Assembly: GCF_013155375.1 (NCBI RefSeq)
Contig: NZ_JABJQY010000002.1
Location: forward strand, 558,001 to 622,000
DNA from: Nocardioides sp. zg-1308
GTDB lineage: Bacteria > Actinomycetota > Actinomycetes > Propionibacteriales > Nocardioidaceae
DNA length: 64,000 nt
Direction: 5' to 3'
Made by a program: the position numbers and the translations under genes. Below the pieces are notes generated by a model. The model did no database searches, was not told the origin of the DNA, and was given only the letters and a program-made list of their open reading frames with translations. Below are positions 49,160-58,250 of this stretch, piece after piece; the stretch's first letter is position 1; each line of letters begins with the position of its first letter.

Positions 49160-50017
49160 TCAGGGATCGACGACCTCGGTGGCCACGACCTTGCCCTTGC
49201 GGTGGTGGACCACCAGCATCGAGCCCGGCTCCAGGCTGACGTCGGGCACCTGCAGGGCGTCCAGCACGGTCGGCAGCACCGGGCGGTGGGTGCAGAGCAC
49301 CGCGGCCTCGTCGCCGTCGAGCAGGTCGTCGACCAGCTCGACGACGGCGTCGACCGAGGAGTCCTCCTCGCTGAGCTCGTCGTAGAGCTTCACCGGCCAG
49401 CCGGTGGTGTCGACGTACGGCGCCACCGTCTGCGTGCAGCGGGTGCTCGAGGAGGAGTGCACGGCTGTCACGTCGAAGGCGGCGAGCAGCGGCACCAGCC
49501 GCTGGGCCTGGACCTCACCGACGCGGAGCAGCGGCCGCAGCCGGTCGTCCCCGCGCCACGCGGCGCGGGACCTGGCCTTGCCGTGCCGCAGCACGACGAG
49601 GGCGCGCGTACGACGCCGCAGCGGCCGGGCCTCGGCGAGCGTCTCGCGGTCGTGGGGATAGGTGAGCCGCACGACCGCCTCCGACCAGTCGACCCACTCG
49701 ACCCGGTCGATCTCGTCGTTGGGGCAGTAGCGGCTGACGTCGTCGCTGCCGACCGCGCGGGCGGTCCAGTAGGCGACGGACTTCCACCGGCCGTTGGTGA
49801 GCCGGTAGCGCTGCGGCGACAGGGCCGGGCCCAGCCGGACGTGCAGCCCGGTCTCCTCGGCCACCTCGCGCACGGCCGCGGTCACGGCGTGCTCGCCGGG
49901 GTCGAGCTTGCCCTTGGGGAAGGACCAGTCGTCGTACTTGGGACGGTGCACCAGCAGCACGTCACCGCCCCTGCGCGTCACCACGGCACCGGCAGCGCGC
50001 ACGTCGCGGGGCTCCAT
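49160..50017 (-). CDS. mutT1: Nudix hydrolase fused to a histidine phosphatase domain (MutT1-like)
   Basis: A 285-residue two-domain protein. Residues 5-130 are Nudix with the box starting at G36 (GKLDPGEHAVTAAVREVAEE, Glu51/54/55). From about residue 140 a histidine-phosphatase fold follows (VVLRHGKARSR, LCTHRPVLP). Mycobacterial MutT1 has the same architecture, sits beside ppk and clears 8-oxo-dGTP or diadenosine polyphosphates. Here it is 6 kb from ppk, next to pst. Confidence 0.88.
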   Translation of the reverse strand: MEPRDVRAAGAVVTRRGGDVLLVHRPKYDDWSFPKGKLDPGEHAVTAAVREVAEETGLHVRLGPALSPQRYRLTNGRWKSVAYWTARAVGSDDVSRYCPNDEIDRVEWVDWSEAVVRLTYPHDRETLAEARPLRRRTRALVVLRHGKARSRAAWRGDDRLRPLLRVGEVQAQRLVPLLAAFDVTAVHSSSSTRCTQTVAPYVDTTGWPVKLYDELSEEDSSVDAVVELVDDLLDGDEAAVLCTHRPVLPTVLDALQVPDVSLEPGSMLVVHHRKGKVVATEVVDP

Positions 50018-50086
50018 GGACGTAGTCTCACACCTCGCCGCCGGCCTGAGGAGACCCCGTCCCGAGGCAGGGCGCGCGCAGGCGGA

Positions 50087-50260
50087 TCAGGAGCCGGAGG
50101 AGTCCTGGCGGGGCTTGGGGATGACCCCGAGCAGCTGGTCGATCTGCTCCTGCGAGAGGTGCTCGTCGGACTCGCTCGCGGCGATGATGAGCGTCGTGGT
50201 GAGCTCGACCTCGCCGAGGAGGTCGCCGTCCTCGAGGGTCACGTCGAACTGGTCGTGCAC
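50087..50260 (-). CDS. Small acidic conserved protein
   Basis: A 57-residue protein from GTG 50260, with a GGGGAGGG ribosome site. It has a beta-rich start (FDVTLEDGDLLGEVELTTTLIIAA) and a helical Glu/Gln-rich middle (SQEQIDQLLGVIP). No metal or membrane motif is seen. I do not recognise a named family; small proteins of this kind occur beside mutT1-like or csp genes in actinobacteria. The start is well supported. Confidence 0.6.
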   Translation of the reverse strand: MHDQFDVTLEDGDLLGEVELTTTLIIAASESDEHLSQEQIDQLLGVIPKPRQDSSGS

Positions 50261-50398
50261 GTCACCCTCCCCTTTGTCGCGTTCGGTGCTCCGATCACCC
50301 AAGTCTAGGCGTCCCAGCCAAGTCTGGCGGAGAGCCACGACCGGCGGAATGACCCGAACGTGCTACTCGTGTGCGTAGTCTGCCCCGAAATGGAATCC

Positions 50399-50427
50399 GG
50401 CCCCACCCCTAAAGAGGGGATGGGGCC
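50399..50427 (-). terminator. Terminator of the cold-shock gene
   Basis: GGCCCCA and CCCCT pair with AGGGG and TGGGGCC around an AAAG loop with one bulged A. It lies 43 bp after the csp stop codon. Confidence 0.75.
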
Positions 50428-50469
50428 GAACTCGCGATCAGGTCTGGAACAGGTCCAGCCTTCTGCCGA

Positions 50470-50673
50470 TCAGAGCGGGCGGACGTTCTCCGCCTGCGGG
50501 CCCTTCGGGCCCTGGGTGACGTCGAACTCGACCTTCTGGTTCTCGTCCAGCGACTTGTAGCCGTTGGTCTGGATGGCCGAGTAGTGCACGAAGACGTCGT
50601 CGCCGCCGTCCTCCTGCGCAATGAAGCCGAAACCCTTCTCGGCGTTGAACCACTTCACGGTGCCTTGAGCCAT
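50470..50673 (-). CDS. Cold-shock protein
   Basis: A 67-residue OB-fold RNA/DNA chaperone. RNP1 is KGFGFI and RNP2 is VFVHYSAI; the start [16 protein letters not shown] is standard. ATG 50673 follows a 5' region of at least 50 bases, which in csp genes is often a cold-sensing leader, but no structure can be assigned by eye. Confidence 0.95.
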   Translation of the reverse strand: MAQGTVKWFNAEKGFGFIAQEDGGDDVFVHYSAIQTNGYKSLDENQKVEFDVTQGPKGPQAENVRPL

Positions 50674-50956
50674 GTGCTCGGTACTCCTGTTATCGGAACG
50701 AGAAGCCGTCACTTCGACGACTCCGCACCAAGTGCGGTGACACGTCGCTCCGACTCACAAGCTGGAGGGCCCGAAGATGGAAACGCCGTTGGATCACAAA
50801 CTCCGCGGGCGTCAACCTGCTGGAACTTGCACCTGTTGCGCCACGAACACTACCAACAAATCGCCGCACGTCACCGTCTGAGAACCACCTGTTCGTGAAC
50901 GTTGGGCCAACGGGGCCGCCGCGCCGGGGCCAGCGCCCACCTGTCACGATCGGCCG

Positions 50957-52471
50957 GTGACCACGCCGACCCGTCCGCCGGCCCTCCCGCGGGTCGCGGT
51001 CTGCGGGATCAGCCTCGAGGCCTCCACGTTCTCGCCGGCCCTCACCACGGCGGCGATGCTCGCGCCCCGTCGCGGACGCGAGGTGCTGGACGCGTGGGAC
51101 TTCTGGCGCCCCGGCGGCTCGCTGGCCGACCGCGCCGAGTGGATCGGCATCCTGCAGGCACGGAACATCGCGGGCGGCGCGATCCCGGCCGACGACCACG
51201 CCCTCCTGAAGGCCGAGATCCTCGCCGGCCTCGTCGCCGCGATCGCCGAGGCACCGCTCGACGGCGTGGTCCTCGACATCCACGGCGCGGCGAGCGTGGT
51301 CGGCCTCGACGACATGGAGGGTGACCTCGCCGTGGCGGTGCGGGCGGTCGTCGGTCCGGACTGCCTGATCAGCAGCGGGATGGACCTGCACGGCAACGTG
51401 TCCCGCACCCTGGCCGGGACGGTGGACCTGCTGACGACGTACCGCACCGCCCCCCACGTGGACTGGCAGGAGACCAAGGAGCGCGCGGCCCGCAACCTGC
51501 TCGACCGGCTCGCCCTGCCGCCCGGTCGGCGGCGTCCGGCCAAGGCCTGGGTGCCGGTGCCGATCCTGCTGCCGGGCGAGATGACCAGCACCCGCCAGGA
51601 GCCGGCGACGAGCCTCTACGCCCGGGTCCCCGAGATCGAGGCGCTGGACGGGATCCTCGACGCCGGGATCTGGATCGGCTACCCGTGGGCGGACGAGCCG
51701 CGCAACTGCGCGGTCGTCATGGTGATCGGCGACGACGCCGGCCGCGCGACGAGGGAGGCCGCCGCGCTGGCCCGCGAGCTCTGGGCCCGGCGCGAGGAGT
51801 TCGGCTTCGTCGCGCCCACCGGCACGCTGGCGGAGGTGCTCGCGCGGGCCGTCGCCGCCCCGACGGGGCCCTTCGTCATCTCCGACTCCGGCGACAACCC
51901 GACCGCCGGCGGCGCGGGTGACGTCACCTGGACCCTCGCGGCGCTGCTCGCCAGCGAGGAGCTGGCAGCCAGCGGCAAGCGCGCGATCTACGCCTCCATC
52001 CCCGACGCGCCGGCGGCGCTCGCGGCCGCCGAGGTGGGCGTCGGGGCGGACGTACGCCTCACGCTGGGCGCCCGGATCGACCCGCGGCCGGCCCCACCCG
52101 TCCAGGTGTCGGGCCGGGTCGTGGCGGTCGTGCCCTCGGAGGACAACGTCGAGGTCGTCGTGCGCACGCCCGCGGTGGACGTGGTCGTGACCCGGCGCCG
52201 GCGGCCCTACCACCTCGAGTCGGACTTCACCCGGCTCGGGCTGGACCCGCGCACCGCCGACATCGTCGTGGTGAAGATCGGCTACCTCGAGCCGGAGCTG
52301 TTCGACCTGGCGGCGGACTGGATGCTGGCGCTGACCCCGGGCGGTGTCGACCAGCACCTGTCCCGGCTCGGCCACCGCCGCGTCCGACGACCGATGTTCC
52401 CCCTCGACGACGTGTCGTCGGTCGACCCGGTGGCGGACGCCGTGCTGTTCCCCGGTGACACCGGGGGCTGA
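50957..52471 (+). CDS. M81 family metallopeptidase (MlrC-like)
   Basis: A 504-residue protein of the microcystinase C family: VAVCGISLEASTFSP at the start, VLDIHGAASVVGLDDMEGDL and SSGMDLHGNVS hold the His/Asp zinc-site residues, and DNPTAGGAGDVTW is a conserved C-terminal stretch. The natural substrate in soil bacteria is unknown. The start is GTG 50957. It overlaps nothing and faces cutC. Confidence 0.85.
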   Translation: MTTPTRPPALPRVAVCGISLEASTFSPALTTAAMLAPRRGREVLDAWDFWRPGGSLADRAEWIGILQARNIAGGAIPADDHALLKAEILAGLVAAIAEAPLDGVVLDIHGAASVVGLDDMEGDLAVAVRAVVGPDCLISSGMDLHGNVSRTLAGTVDLLTTYRTAPHVDWQETKERAARNLLDRLALPPGRRRPAKAWVPVPILLPGEMTSTRQEPATSLYARVPEIEALDGILDAGIWIGYPWADEPRNCAVVMVIGDDAGRATREAAALARELWARREEFGFVAPTGTLAEVLARAVAAPTGPFVISDSGDNPTAGGAGDVTWTLAALLASEELAASGKRAIYASIPDAPAALAAAEVGVGADVRLTLGARIDPRPAPPVQVSGRVVAVVPSEDNVEVVVRTPAVDVVVTRRRRPYHLESDFTRLGLDPRTADIVVVKIGYLEPELFDLAADWMLALTPGGVDQHLSRLGHRRVRRPMFPLDDVSSVDPVADAVLFPGDTGG

Positions 52472-52474
52472 GGA

Positions 52475-53233
52475 TCAGCGGCCGAGCGCCGCCATCACGT
52501 CGGCCAGCACCGCCGCGCTCGTCACGCTGCGACTCCCCTCGTCGTAGCCCGCCGACACCCCGGTGGACACCACCGTCCCCGGCGCCCGCAGGTGCACCTC
52601 GCGCGCCCCGGTCTCCGTGACGACCTGCGCGACGTTGCCCGGGCGCACGCCGCCACCGACCGCGATCCTCACGTCGTCGCCACCTCGCCGCACGAGGTCG
52701 GCGAGGAGCGGCAGGTGGTCCACCGCGGGACCGGCGCCGCCGGACGTCAGCACCCTCGTCACGCCGAGGTCGCCGAGCAGGCGCAGCGCCGAGGGCTTGT
52801 CCGGCACGGAGTCGAAGGCCTTGTGGAAGGTGACCGGTGCGTCCGCGCTGGCGGCGACGAGGCGTCGTACGGCGTCGGCGTCGACGGTGCCGTCGGGGGT
52901 CAGCGTGCCGACCACGAAGCCGAGCCGCACCGAGCCGTCCGCGGACGCGCGGACCGCCTCGATGTCGGCCACCATCACGTCGACCTCCTGCTCGGAGTGC
53001 ACGAAGTCCCCGGCGCGGACCCGCACGAGCACGCGGATCTCGAGTCCGGGTGCGTGCGCGGCGCAGTGGTGGACGAACCCGAGCGTGGGCGTCGTGCCGC
53101 CGTCGACGAGGCCGGCGCACACCTCCAGCGCGTCGGCACCCGCCTCGGCGGCGAGCCGCGCTCCCCCGACGTCCTCGAGGCAGATCTCCACCAGGGTCTC
53201 GGCCAGGGGTGCGGCAAGGCGTGCGGCGGTCAT
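52475..53233 (-). CDS. cutC: CutC family protein
   Basis: A 252-residue TIM-barrel protein. Motifs LVEICLEDVGGARLAAEAGADALEVC, VTFHKAFDSVPD and RVLTSGGAGPAVD are typical. It was named for copper homeostasis, but the role of this family is uncertain. It lies on the strand opposite the M81 gene and ends 3 bp from it. Confidence 0.9.
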   Translation of the reverse strand: MTAARLAAPLAETLVEICLEDVGGARLAAEAGADALEVCAGLVDGGTTPTLGFVHHCAAHAPGLEIRVLVRVRAGDFVHSEQEVDVMVADIEAVRASADGSVRLGFVVGTLTPDGTVDADAVRRLVAASADAPVTFHKAFDSVPDKPSALRLLGDLGVTRVLTSGGAGPAVDHLPLLADLVRRGGDDVRIAVGGGVRPGNVAQVVTETGAREVHLRAPGTVVSTGVSAGYDEGSRSVTSAAVLADVMAALGR

Positions 53234-53309
53234 GGACCCACGCTATGCCCGGGTGCTCGGTCCACTACGTTCGTGCCCGACCCCGACCCCGTCCCGAGCA
53301 GGAGAGCCC

Positions 53310-53681
53310 GTGAGCGTCCTCGTCTTCTACAAGCCCACCCCCGAGGGCGCCGAGGCCATCCGGGCCGGCGCGACCCAGGCGGCCTTCCACCGCACGGACC
53401 TCGTCGTGCACAACGTGCCCCTGGACGCGGCCGAGGAGGAGAAGGTCGTGGCCCTGGCCTCGGGCGCCGCCACCGGTGCCGGGGTGCCGCTCCGGACCGT
53501 CCCCGAGCCTGCCGACGGCTCTCCCGTCGACGCGTTCCTCGCCGCCGCCGACACGGCGGGCGTGGAGCTGCTCGTGCTCGGGATCCGCCACCGCACGCAG
53601 GTCGGCAAGCTGATCATGGGCAGCACCGAGCAGCAGATCCTGCTGGACGCCCCGCGGCCGGTGCTCGCGGTCAAGGCCTGA
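53310..53681 (+). CDS. Universal stress protein family
   Basis: A 123-residue Usp domain: VSVLVFYKPTPEGAEAIRAG at the N-terminus, LVLGIRHRTQVGKLIMGSTEQQIL with the G-x2-G-x9-G(S/T) nucleotide-type loop, and PRPVLAVKA at the end. GTG 53310 has an AGGAGAG ribosome site. Confidence 0.88.
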   Translation: MSVLVFYKPTPEGAEAIRAGATQAAFHRTDLVVHNVPLDAAEEEKVVALASGAATGAGVPLRTVPEPADGSPVDAFLAAADTAGVELLVLGIRHRTQVGKLIMGSTEQQILLDAPRPVLAVKA

Positions 53682-53698
53682 CCGGGAGCCCGGGTCCC

Positions 53699-54207
53699 GT
53701 GCGGCACCACGTGGAGGTGAGCCTGCCGGCGACCCTCGAGCTCTCCGACCGGTCGGTCACCCTGCGCCGGGCGACTGCCGGCGACCTGCCGGCCGTCGTC
53801 GCGCTGCTGAGCGACGACCCGCTCGGCGCGACCCGGGACGGACCCACCGTCGACGGTGGGCTGACGCCGTACGTCACCGCGTTCGAGGCGATCGACGCCG
53901 ATCCCGCCCAGCTCCTCGTCGTCGCGGCGGCCGAGGGCCGGGTGGTCGCCACGATGCAGCTGTCGTTCATCCCCGGCCTGTCCCGCCGCGGTGCGCTGCG
54001 GGCGCAGGTGGAGGGCGTACGCGTGCACGCGGACCTGCGCGGCAGCGGCCTCGGACGGGCCATGCTGACCTGGGCGGTCGACGAGGCGCGCACCCGCGGG
54101 TGCGCGCTGGTGCAGCTGACGAGCGACAAGCAGCGCACGCGGGCGCACGGGTTCTACGAGGAGCTCGGCTTCGTGGCCTCGCCGACGGCTTCAAGCTGTC
54201 CCTCTGA
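53699..54207 (+). pseudogene. GNAT acetyltransferase with a probable frameshift near the C-terminus
   Basis: The frame reads a normal GNAT: LRRATAGDLPAVVALLSDDP, VATMQLSFIPGLSRRG, VHADLRGSGLGRAMLTW and HGFYEELGFVAS. Related proteins end with a sequence like VAS followed by GFKLSL; here the frame departs after VAS and would run through the tRNA-Lys gene, while DGFKLSL plus stop is present in another frame (54184-54207). One missing base near 54179-54183 explains it. This is either a real frameshift or a sequence error. The start (GTG 53699) is uncertain. Confidence 0.7.
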
Positions 54208-54293
54208 CCGGGCCGGCCAGCCTCCTCTGAGAGGATGCGCCTCAAGGTGTGAGGTCGCGCCGGGCGCTCGTCGCGCGGACGCACCCCTCCCCC

Positions 54294-54366
54294 GGGCCTC
54301 TAGCTCAATGGGTAGAGCAGCGGACTTTTAATCCGTTGGTTCAGGGTTCGAGCCCCTGGAGGCCTA
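54294..54366 (+). tRNA. tRNA-Lys (TTT)
   Basis: A full 73-base cloverleaf: acceptor GGGCCTC/GAGGCCT with one G-U, D-arm GCTC/GAGC, anticodon arm with loop CTTTTAA (anticodon TTT), and T-arm CAGGG/CCCTG with TTCGAGC. CCA is not encoded. Confidence 0.95.
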
Positions 54367-54445
54367 CCGCGCAGCACTCGCTCGCCGCGGGCAGGCCCGG
54401 ACCGCCGGGCCTCAACCCGGCGGCTCCGGGTCGAGCGGCTGCCGG

Positions 54446-55930
54446 TCAGGCGCCGCCGACGCGGTCGGCCGGCACGCCGCGGGCGCCGGAGTCGGTGAGC
54501 TGCGACTCGCGCTCGGCGGCCTGCTCGAGCTCCTGGCGGCGGGTCTCCACCATCATCGCCCGCGTGGCGTCGTAGATGCCGGGGTCGCTCACCAGGTCGG
54601 CGGCACCGCGACGCAGCCGGGCCAGCGCGGCGCGCGCGAAGATCTGCTGCTCGGTGGTGGTGCGCTCGGACCGGTTGTTGCTGATGAACGTGATCGCCCA
54701 CCGCATCAGCGCGGAGACCTGGTTCTTGAAGCCGGTGAGGTAGACGAGGTGGACCCCGAGCCACATCAGCCAGGCGACGATGCCGGTGAGCCGGAGCTTG
54801 CCGACCATCGCGACCGCGCGGAACCGGCTGATGATGGCCATCGAGCCCTTGTCGAAGTACTTGAACGGCGGCTGCGGCTGCCTGCCCTCGACGCGGTTGC
54901 GGATCTCCTTGGCGGCGTACTTCGCGCCCTGGATCGCGACCTGCGCGACGCCGGGGAGGTTGTCGAGGGCGATCATGTCGCCGACGACGAACACCTCGGG
55001 GTGCCCGGGGAGGGTGAGGTCGGGGTTGACCGAGATCCGGCCCGCGCGGTCCAGCGGCGCGCCGCTCTGCTCCGACAGCGTCCTGCCCAGCGCGTTGGCC
55101 TGCACGCCGGCGGCCCAGATCTTGGCGACCGAGTTGATCCGCTCGACCCGGCCGTCCTTGAACTTGACCTCGAGGCCGCGCTCGTCCACGTCGGTGACCA
55201 TCGCGCCGAGCATCACCTCGACACCGAGCTTCTCGAGCTCGCGCTGGGCCTTGGCGCCGAGCTTGGCGCCGAAGGGCGGCAGCACCTGGCCGGCCGCGTC
55301 GATGAGCACGACGCGGGCGTGGCGGGTGTTGATCGCCCGGAAGTCCTTGTTGAGGGTGCGGTGCGCGAGCTCGGCGATCTGGCCGGCCATCTCCACACCG
55401 GTCGGTCCGGCACCCACCACGACGAAGGTCAGCAGGTGGTCGACGTCGTCGCCGCGCGTGGCGCCGAGCTCGGCCATCTCGAAGGCGCCGAAGATGCGCC
55501 CGCGCAGCTCCAGGGCGTCGTCGATGCTCTTCATGCCGGGGGCGAACTCGGCGAAGTGGTCGTTGCCGAAGTAGGACTGGCCGGCGCCGGCGGCGACCAG
55601 CAGCGAGTCGTACGACGTCACGGTGTCGCGGCCGAGCACCTGCGAGGTGACGGTGCGGGCCGTCAGGTCGATGCCGGTGACCTCGCCGAGGATGACCCGC
55701 GCGTTGTCCTGGCCGCTGAGGACCTCGCGGGTGGGCGGTGCGATCTCGCCCTCGGAGAGGATGCCCGTCGCCACCTGGTAGAGCAGCGGCTGGAAGAGGT
55801 GGTGGGTGGTCTTCGCGATGACCGTCACGTCCACGTCGGCCCGTCGCAGCGCCTTGGTGCCGAAGAGCCCGCCGAAGCCGGATCCGATCACCACCACCTT
55901 GTGGCGGTGGGAGTCCTGCGTCGAGGTCAT
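54446..55930 (-). CDS. ndh: Type II NADH dehydrogenase (NAD(P)/FAD oxidoreductase)
   Basis: A 494-residue single-subunit NADH:quinone oxidoreductase. FAD loop VVVIGSGFGGL (12-22), then HLFQPLLYQVATG, NAD loop VVVGAGPTGVEMAG, and AGVQANALGRTL. C-terminal hydrophobic helix near WLMWLGVHLVYLTGF anchors it to the membrane. ATG 55930 has an AGGAG site. It passes electrons to menaquinone without pumping protons. Confidence 0.92.
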   Translation of the reverse strand: MTSTQDSHRHKVVVIGSGFGGLFGTKALRRADVDVTVIAKTTHHLFQPLLYQVATGILSEGEIAPPTREVLSGQDNARVILGEVTGIDLTARTVTSQVLGRDTVTSYDSLLVAAGAGQSYFGNDHFAEFAPGMKSIDDALELRGRIFGAFEMAELGATRGDDVDHLLTFVVVGAGPTGVEMAGQIAELAHRTLNKDFRAINTRHARVVLIDAAGQVLPPFGAKLGAKAQRELEKLGVEVMLGAMVTDVDERGLEVKFKDGRVERINSVAKIWAAGVQANALGRTLSEQSGAPLDRAGRISVNPDLTLPGHPEVFVVGDMIALDNLPGVAQVAIQGAKYAAKEIRNRVEGRQPQPPFKYFDKGSMAIISRFRAVAMVGKLRLTGIVAWLMWLGVHLVYLTGFKNQVSALMRWAITFISNNRSERTTTEQQIFARAALARLRRGAADLVSDPGIYDATRAMMVETRRQELEQAAERESQLTDSGARGVPADRVGGA

Positions 55931-56072
55931 GGATGCTCCTGGTGTCGTAGGTGCGCTCACTGGTTCCGCTGTACCCATTCTCCTCCGCGCAGCACCGACC
56001 GCGAAACGCCGGGCGCGTCTTCTTGCTCACACCCCACTACCCAGCGCCCCGAGAAACTATGGTGTGGTCGAG

Positions 56073-56097
56073 GTTTGAAGCACCCGACACCGGGTAG
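56073..56097 (+). promoter_or_regulatory. SigB/SigF-type promoter upstream of the RsbW-like gene
   Basis: GTTT (56073-56076), 15 bases, GGGTAG (56092-56097). This is the GTTT-N14/16-GGGTA pattern of general-stress sigma factors in actinobacteria. The transcript would start near 56104, 39 bases before the GTG start at 56143. Confidence 0.6.
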
Positions 56098-56142
56098 AGA
56101 CCGCCCCACTGGACTGTCGACACCCCCCTGAAAAGAGTCCCA

Positions 56143-57081
56143 GTGCCGCTGAGCTCCGAGTTGACGCTGGCGTCGTCGCCGCGCGCTGCGGCCGACGCGC
56201 GTCGCTGGGTCGGTCAGGTCTGCCACCGGCTCGAGCGTCCCGACCTCGTCGAGTGCGCCGAGCTGGGCGTCTCCGAGCTCGTCGCCAACGCCCTGCTCCA
56301 CGCCACCGCCCCCTACAAGGTCCGCGTGCGGGGCACGGCCACGCACCCGCGCATCGAGGTCGTCGACGGGTCCCCGGTCCCGCCCGTGCCGCCGGCCCCT
56401 GTCGAGGTCGACGACCTCGACCTGCTGCTCACCTTCGGCCGCGGGCTGTCGATGGTCGCGCAGTGCGCCGTGGCATGGGGCGCCACGATCGAGTCCGACG
56501 GCAAGATCGTGTGGTTCGAGCCCGCGCCCGAGGTCAGCGAGGACGCGGCCGCCGAGTGGGTGATCGACCAGCACGACCAGGTGCCGCCGGAGCCGACCAG
56601 CGAGGCCACGGTCGAGGTGCGCCTCGTCGGCGTGGACGTGCCGCTGCACGCGAGCCTGCGCCGGCAGTACCACGAGCTGCGGCGCGAGCTGCGCCTGCTC
56701 TCGCTCTCGCACCAGTCCGACTACCCCCTCGCCGGCGACCTGACCGCGATGTTCACCAACTTCGAGCGGCAGTTCCCCGACTCCTACCGCGACCAGCTCC
56801 GCGCCGCCGAGTCGCAGGGGCTGCACCAGGTCGACGTCAGCTTCCCGATGATGCGTGAGGCCGGGCCGATCTTCGTCACGATGACGGAGATGTTCGACGT
56901 CGCCGACGCCTTCTGCAAGGCCGAGCGGCTGCTCTCGATGGCCCGCACCTCGGCACAGCGGTCCCTGCACAACTGGCTCCTCGGCGAGCTCGTCCACCAG
57001 CTGGACGGCGCCGGCGCGCAGCCGTGGCCCGGCCATCCCGACACCGACACCGGCCCGCCCATCGCCAGCCAGGTCGGGTGA
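56143..57081 (+). CDS. RsbW-like anti-sigma-type ATP-binding protein
   Basis: A 312-residue protein. The first 130 residues form a HATPase_c_2 domain like RsbW anti-sigma kinases: N-box ELGVSELVANALLHA, then RIEVVDGSP (G1-type) and GRGLSMVAQCAVAWG. The remaining 180 residues are helical (EVRLVGVDVPLHASLRRQYHELRREL) with no known motif. A SigB-like promoter precedes it, so it may feed back on a stress sigma factor. Its stop overlaps the first crcB gene. Confidence 0.82.
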   Translation: MPLSSELTLASSPRAAADARRWVGQVCHRLERPDLVECAELGVSELVANALLHATAPYKVRVRGTATHPRIEVVDGSPVPPVPPAPVEVDDLDLLLTFGRGLSMVAQCAVAWGATIESDGKIVWFEPAPEVSEDAAAEWVIDQHDQVPPEPTSEATVEVRLVGVDVPLHASLRRQYHELRRELRLLSLSHQSDYPLAGDLTAMFTNFERQFPDSYRDQLRAAESQGLHQVDVSFPMMREAGPIFVTMTEMFDVADAFCKAERLLSMARTSAQRSLHNWLLGELVHQLDGAGAQPWPGHPDTDTGPPIASQVG

Positions 57082-57473
57082 CCACCCGCCGCTCGTCCGA
57101 CCTGGCCCTCGTCGCGGCGGGTGGTGGTGCGGGCGCGCTGCTGCGCCTCGCGGTCGACACGGTGGCACCCGACACGCTCGTCCCGTGGCCGACGCTGGCG
57201 ATCAACGTGGTGGGAGCGTTCGTGCTCGGCGTGCTGCCCGCGCTGGCCGTCGTACGCCGCTCGCCCCGCGTCGCGGTGACGCTGGGGCCGGGATTCCTGG
57301 GCGGCTTCACCACGGTGTCGGCGTGGGCCGGACAGGTCCGCGAGCTCGCCGCCTCGGGGCACGTCCCCACGGCCGGCGCCTACCTCGTCGGCACGCTCGC
57401 AGCCGGTCTGCTCGCTGCCGCGCTGGGACGGCGGCTCGCCCGGCCGCGCGAGCCCGAGGAGGTCCTGCGGTGA
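57078..57473 (+). CDS. crcB: Fluoride channel protein, first of two
   Basis: A 131-residue Fluc/CrcB membrane protein with four helices. GGGAGALLRLAVD is the start region, TLAINVVGAFVLG carries the conserved Asn, and GFLGGFTTVSAW has the Phe-box. It overlaps the previous gene by four bases (GTGA) and the next crcB too. Actinobacteria usually carry two adjacent crcB genes whose products form a heterodimer of opposite topology. Confidence 0.9.
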   Translation: MTTRRSSDLALVAAGGGAGALLRLAVDTVAPDTLVPWPTLAINVVGAFVLGVLPALAVVRRSPRVAVTLGPGFLGGFTTVSAWAGQVRELAASGHVPTAGAYLVGTLAAGLLAAALGRRLARPREPEEVLR

Positions 57474-57802
57474 CGGCGCTCCTGGTCGCGCTGGGCGCCG
57501 CTGTCGGCGCCCCGCTGCGCTTCGCGCTGTCGAGGCTCGACGGCACCTTCCCCACCGGGATGCTGCTGGTCAACACGGTGGGGTCCGGGCTGTTCGGCGT
57601 CTTCGCCGCGCTGTCCCTGGGCGACGCCGCCTGGGCGCTGCTCGGCACGGGATTCTGCGGCGCCTTCACGTCGTTCTCGTCCTTCGCCGTGCAGGCGGTC
57701 GAGCGTCCGTCGGCCGTCGGAGGGACCTATGTCGTCGCCACCACCGTGCTGTCCATCGCCGCATGCGCGGTCGGATGGACCGGGGTCACCCTTCTGGGCT
57801 AG
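57470..57802 (+). CDS. crcB: Fluoride channel protein, second of two
   Basis: A 110-residue partner of the preceding gene, overlapping it by four bases. It has VGAPLRFALSRLDG, LLVNTVGSGLFGVF and GFCGAFTSFSSFAVQ, the last holding the family's GxxTFSTF-type Phe motif. Both are expected to expel fluoride. Confidence 0.9.
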   Translation: MTALLVALGAAVGAPLRFALSRLDGTFPTGMLLVNTVGSGLFGVFAALSLGDAAWALLGTGFCGAFTSFSSFAVQAVERPSAVGGTYVVATTVLSIAACAVGWTGVTLLG

Positions 57803-57842
57803 GCCACTTGGTTAAATCTTGACGATCGTCAAGGTGCGAGGC

Positions 57843-58196
57843 TTAGCCCCAGCCGAGCTCGTGGAGCCGCGCGTCGTCGAGACCGAAGTGGTGGGCGACC
57901 TCGTGCACGACGGTGATCCGCACCTCCTCCTCGAGGTCGTCGACCGTGTCGGCCATGTCCAGGAGCGGTCCTCGGAAGAGCAGGATCCGGTCCGGGAGCA
58001 TGCCGGCGTGGTTGGCCGGCCGCTCCGTCAGCGCCAGCCCGTCGTAGAGCCCCAGGAGGTCCGGGTCGTCGGCCGGCGCCTCCGGCTCGACCAGCACCAC
58101 GACGTTGTCGACGAGGCGGGCGAGGTCGTCGGGGAGGCCGTCGAGAGCCCGCCCCACCATGGCGTCGAACGCGGCGGGATCCAGGTCGATCGGCAT
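57843..58196 (-). CDS. Minimal metallopeptidase-like (zincin) protein
   Basis: A 117-residue protein of the metallopeptidase family with HEVAHHFGLDD (HExxH plus His at the spacing of Met-zincins). DDLARLVDNVVVLVEPEAP is its typical start. No protease activity has been shown for such small forms to my knowledge. Start ATG 58196. Confidence 0.85.
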   Translation of the reverse strand: MPIDLDPAAFDAMVGRALDGLPDDLARLVDNVVVLVEPEAPADDPDLLGLYDGLALTERPANHAGMLPDRILLFRGPLLDMADTVDDLEEEVRITVVHEVAHHFGLDDARLHELGWG

Positions 58197-58250
58197 GGCC
58201 TCAGCGTAGATAATCCCCGCAACACGGGCTCAGCGGCCCGAAATGCCGAA

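Noticed and set aside
53699..54331. Extension of the GNAT frame through tRNA-Lys
   Set aside because: The C-terminal residues are unlike any acetyltransferase and the frame covers a perfect tRNA, so a frameshift is the better explanation.
57803..57842. Fluoride riboswitch near crcB
   Set aside because: The crcB genes overlap upstream genes and no conserved riboswitch core is visible before or after them.
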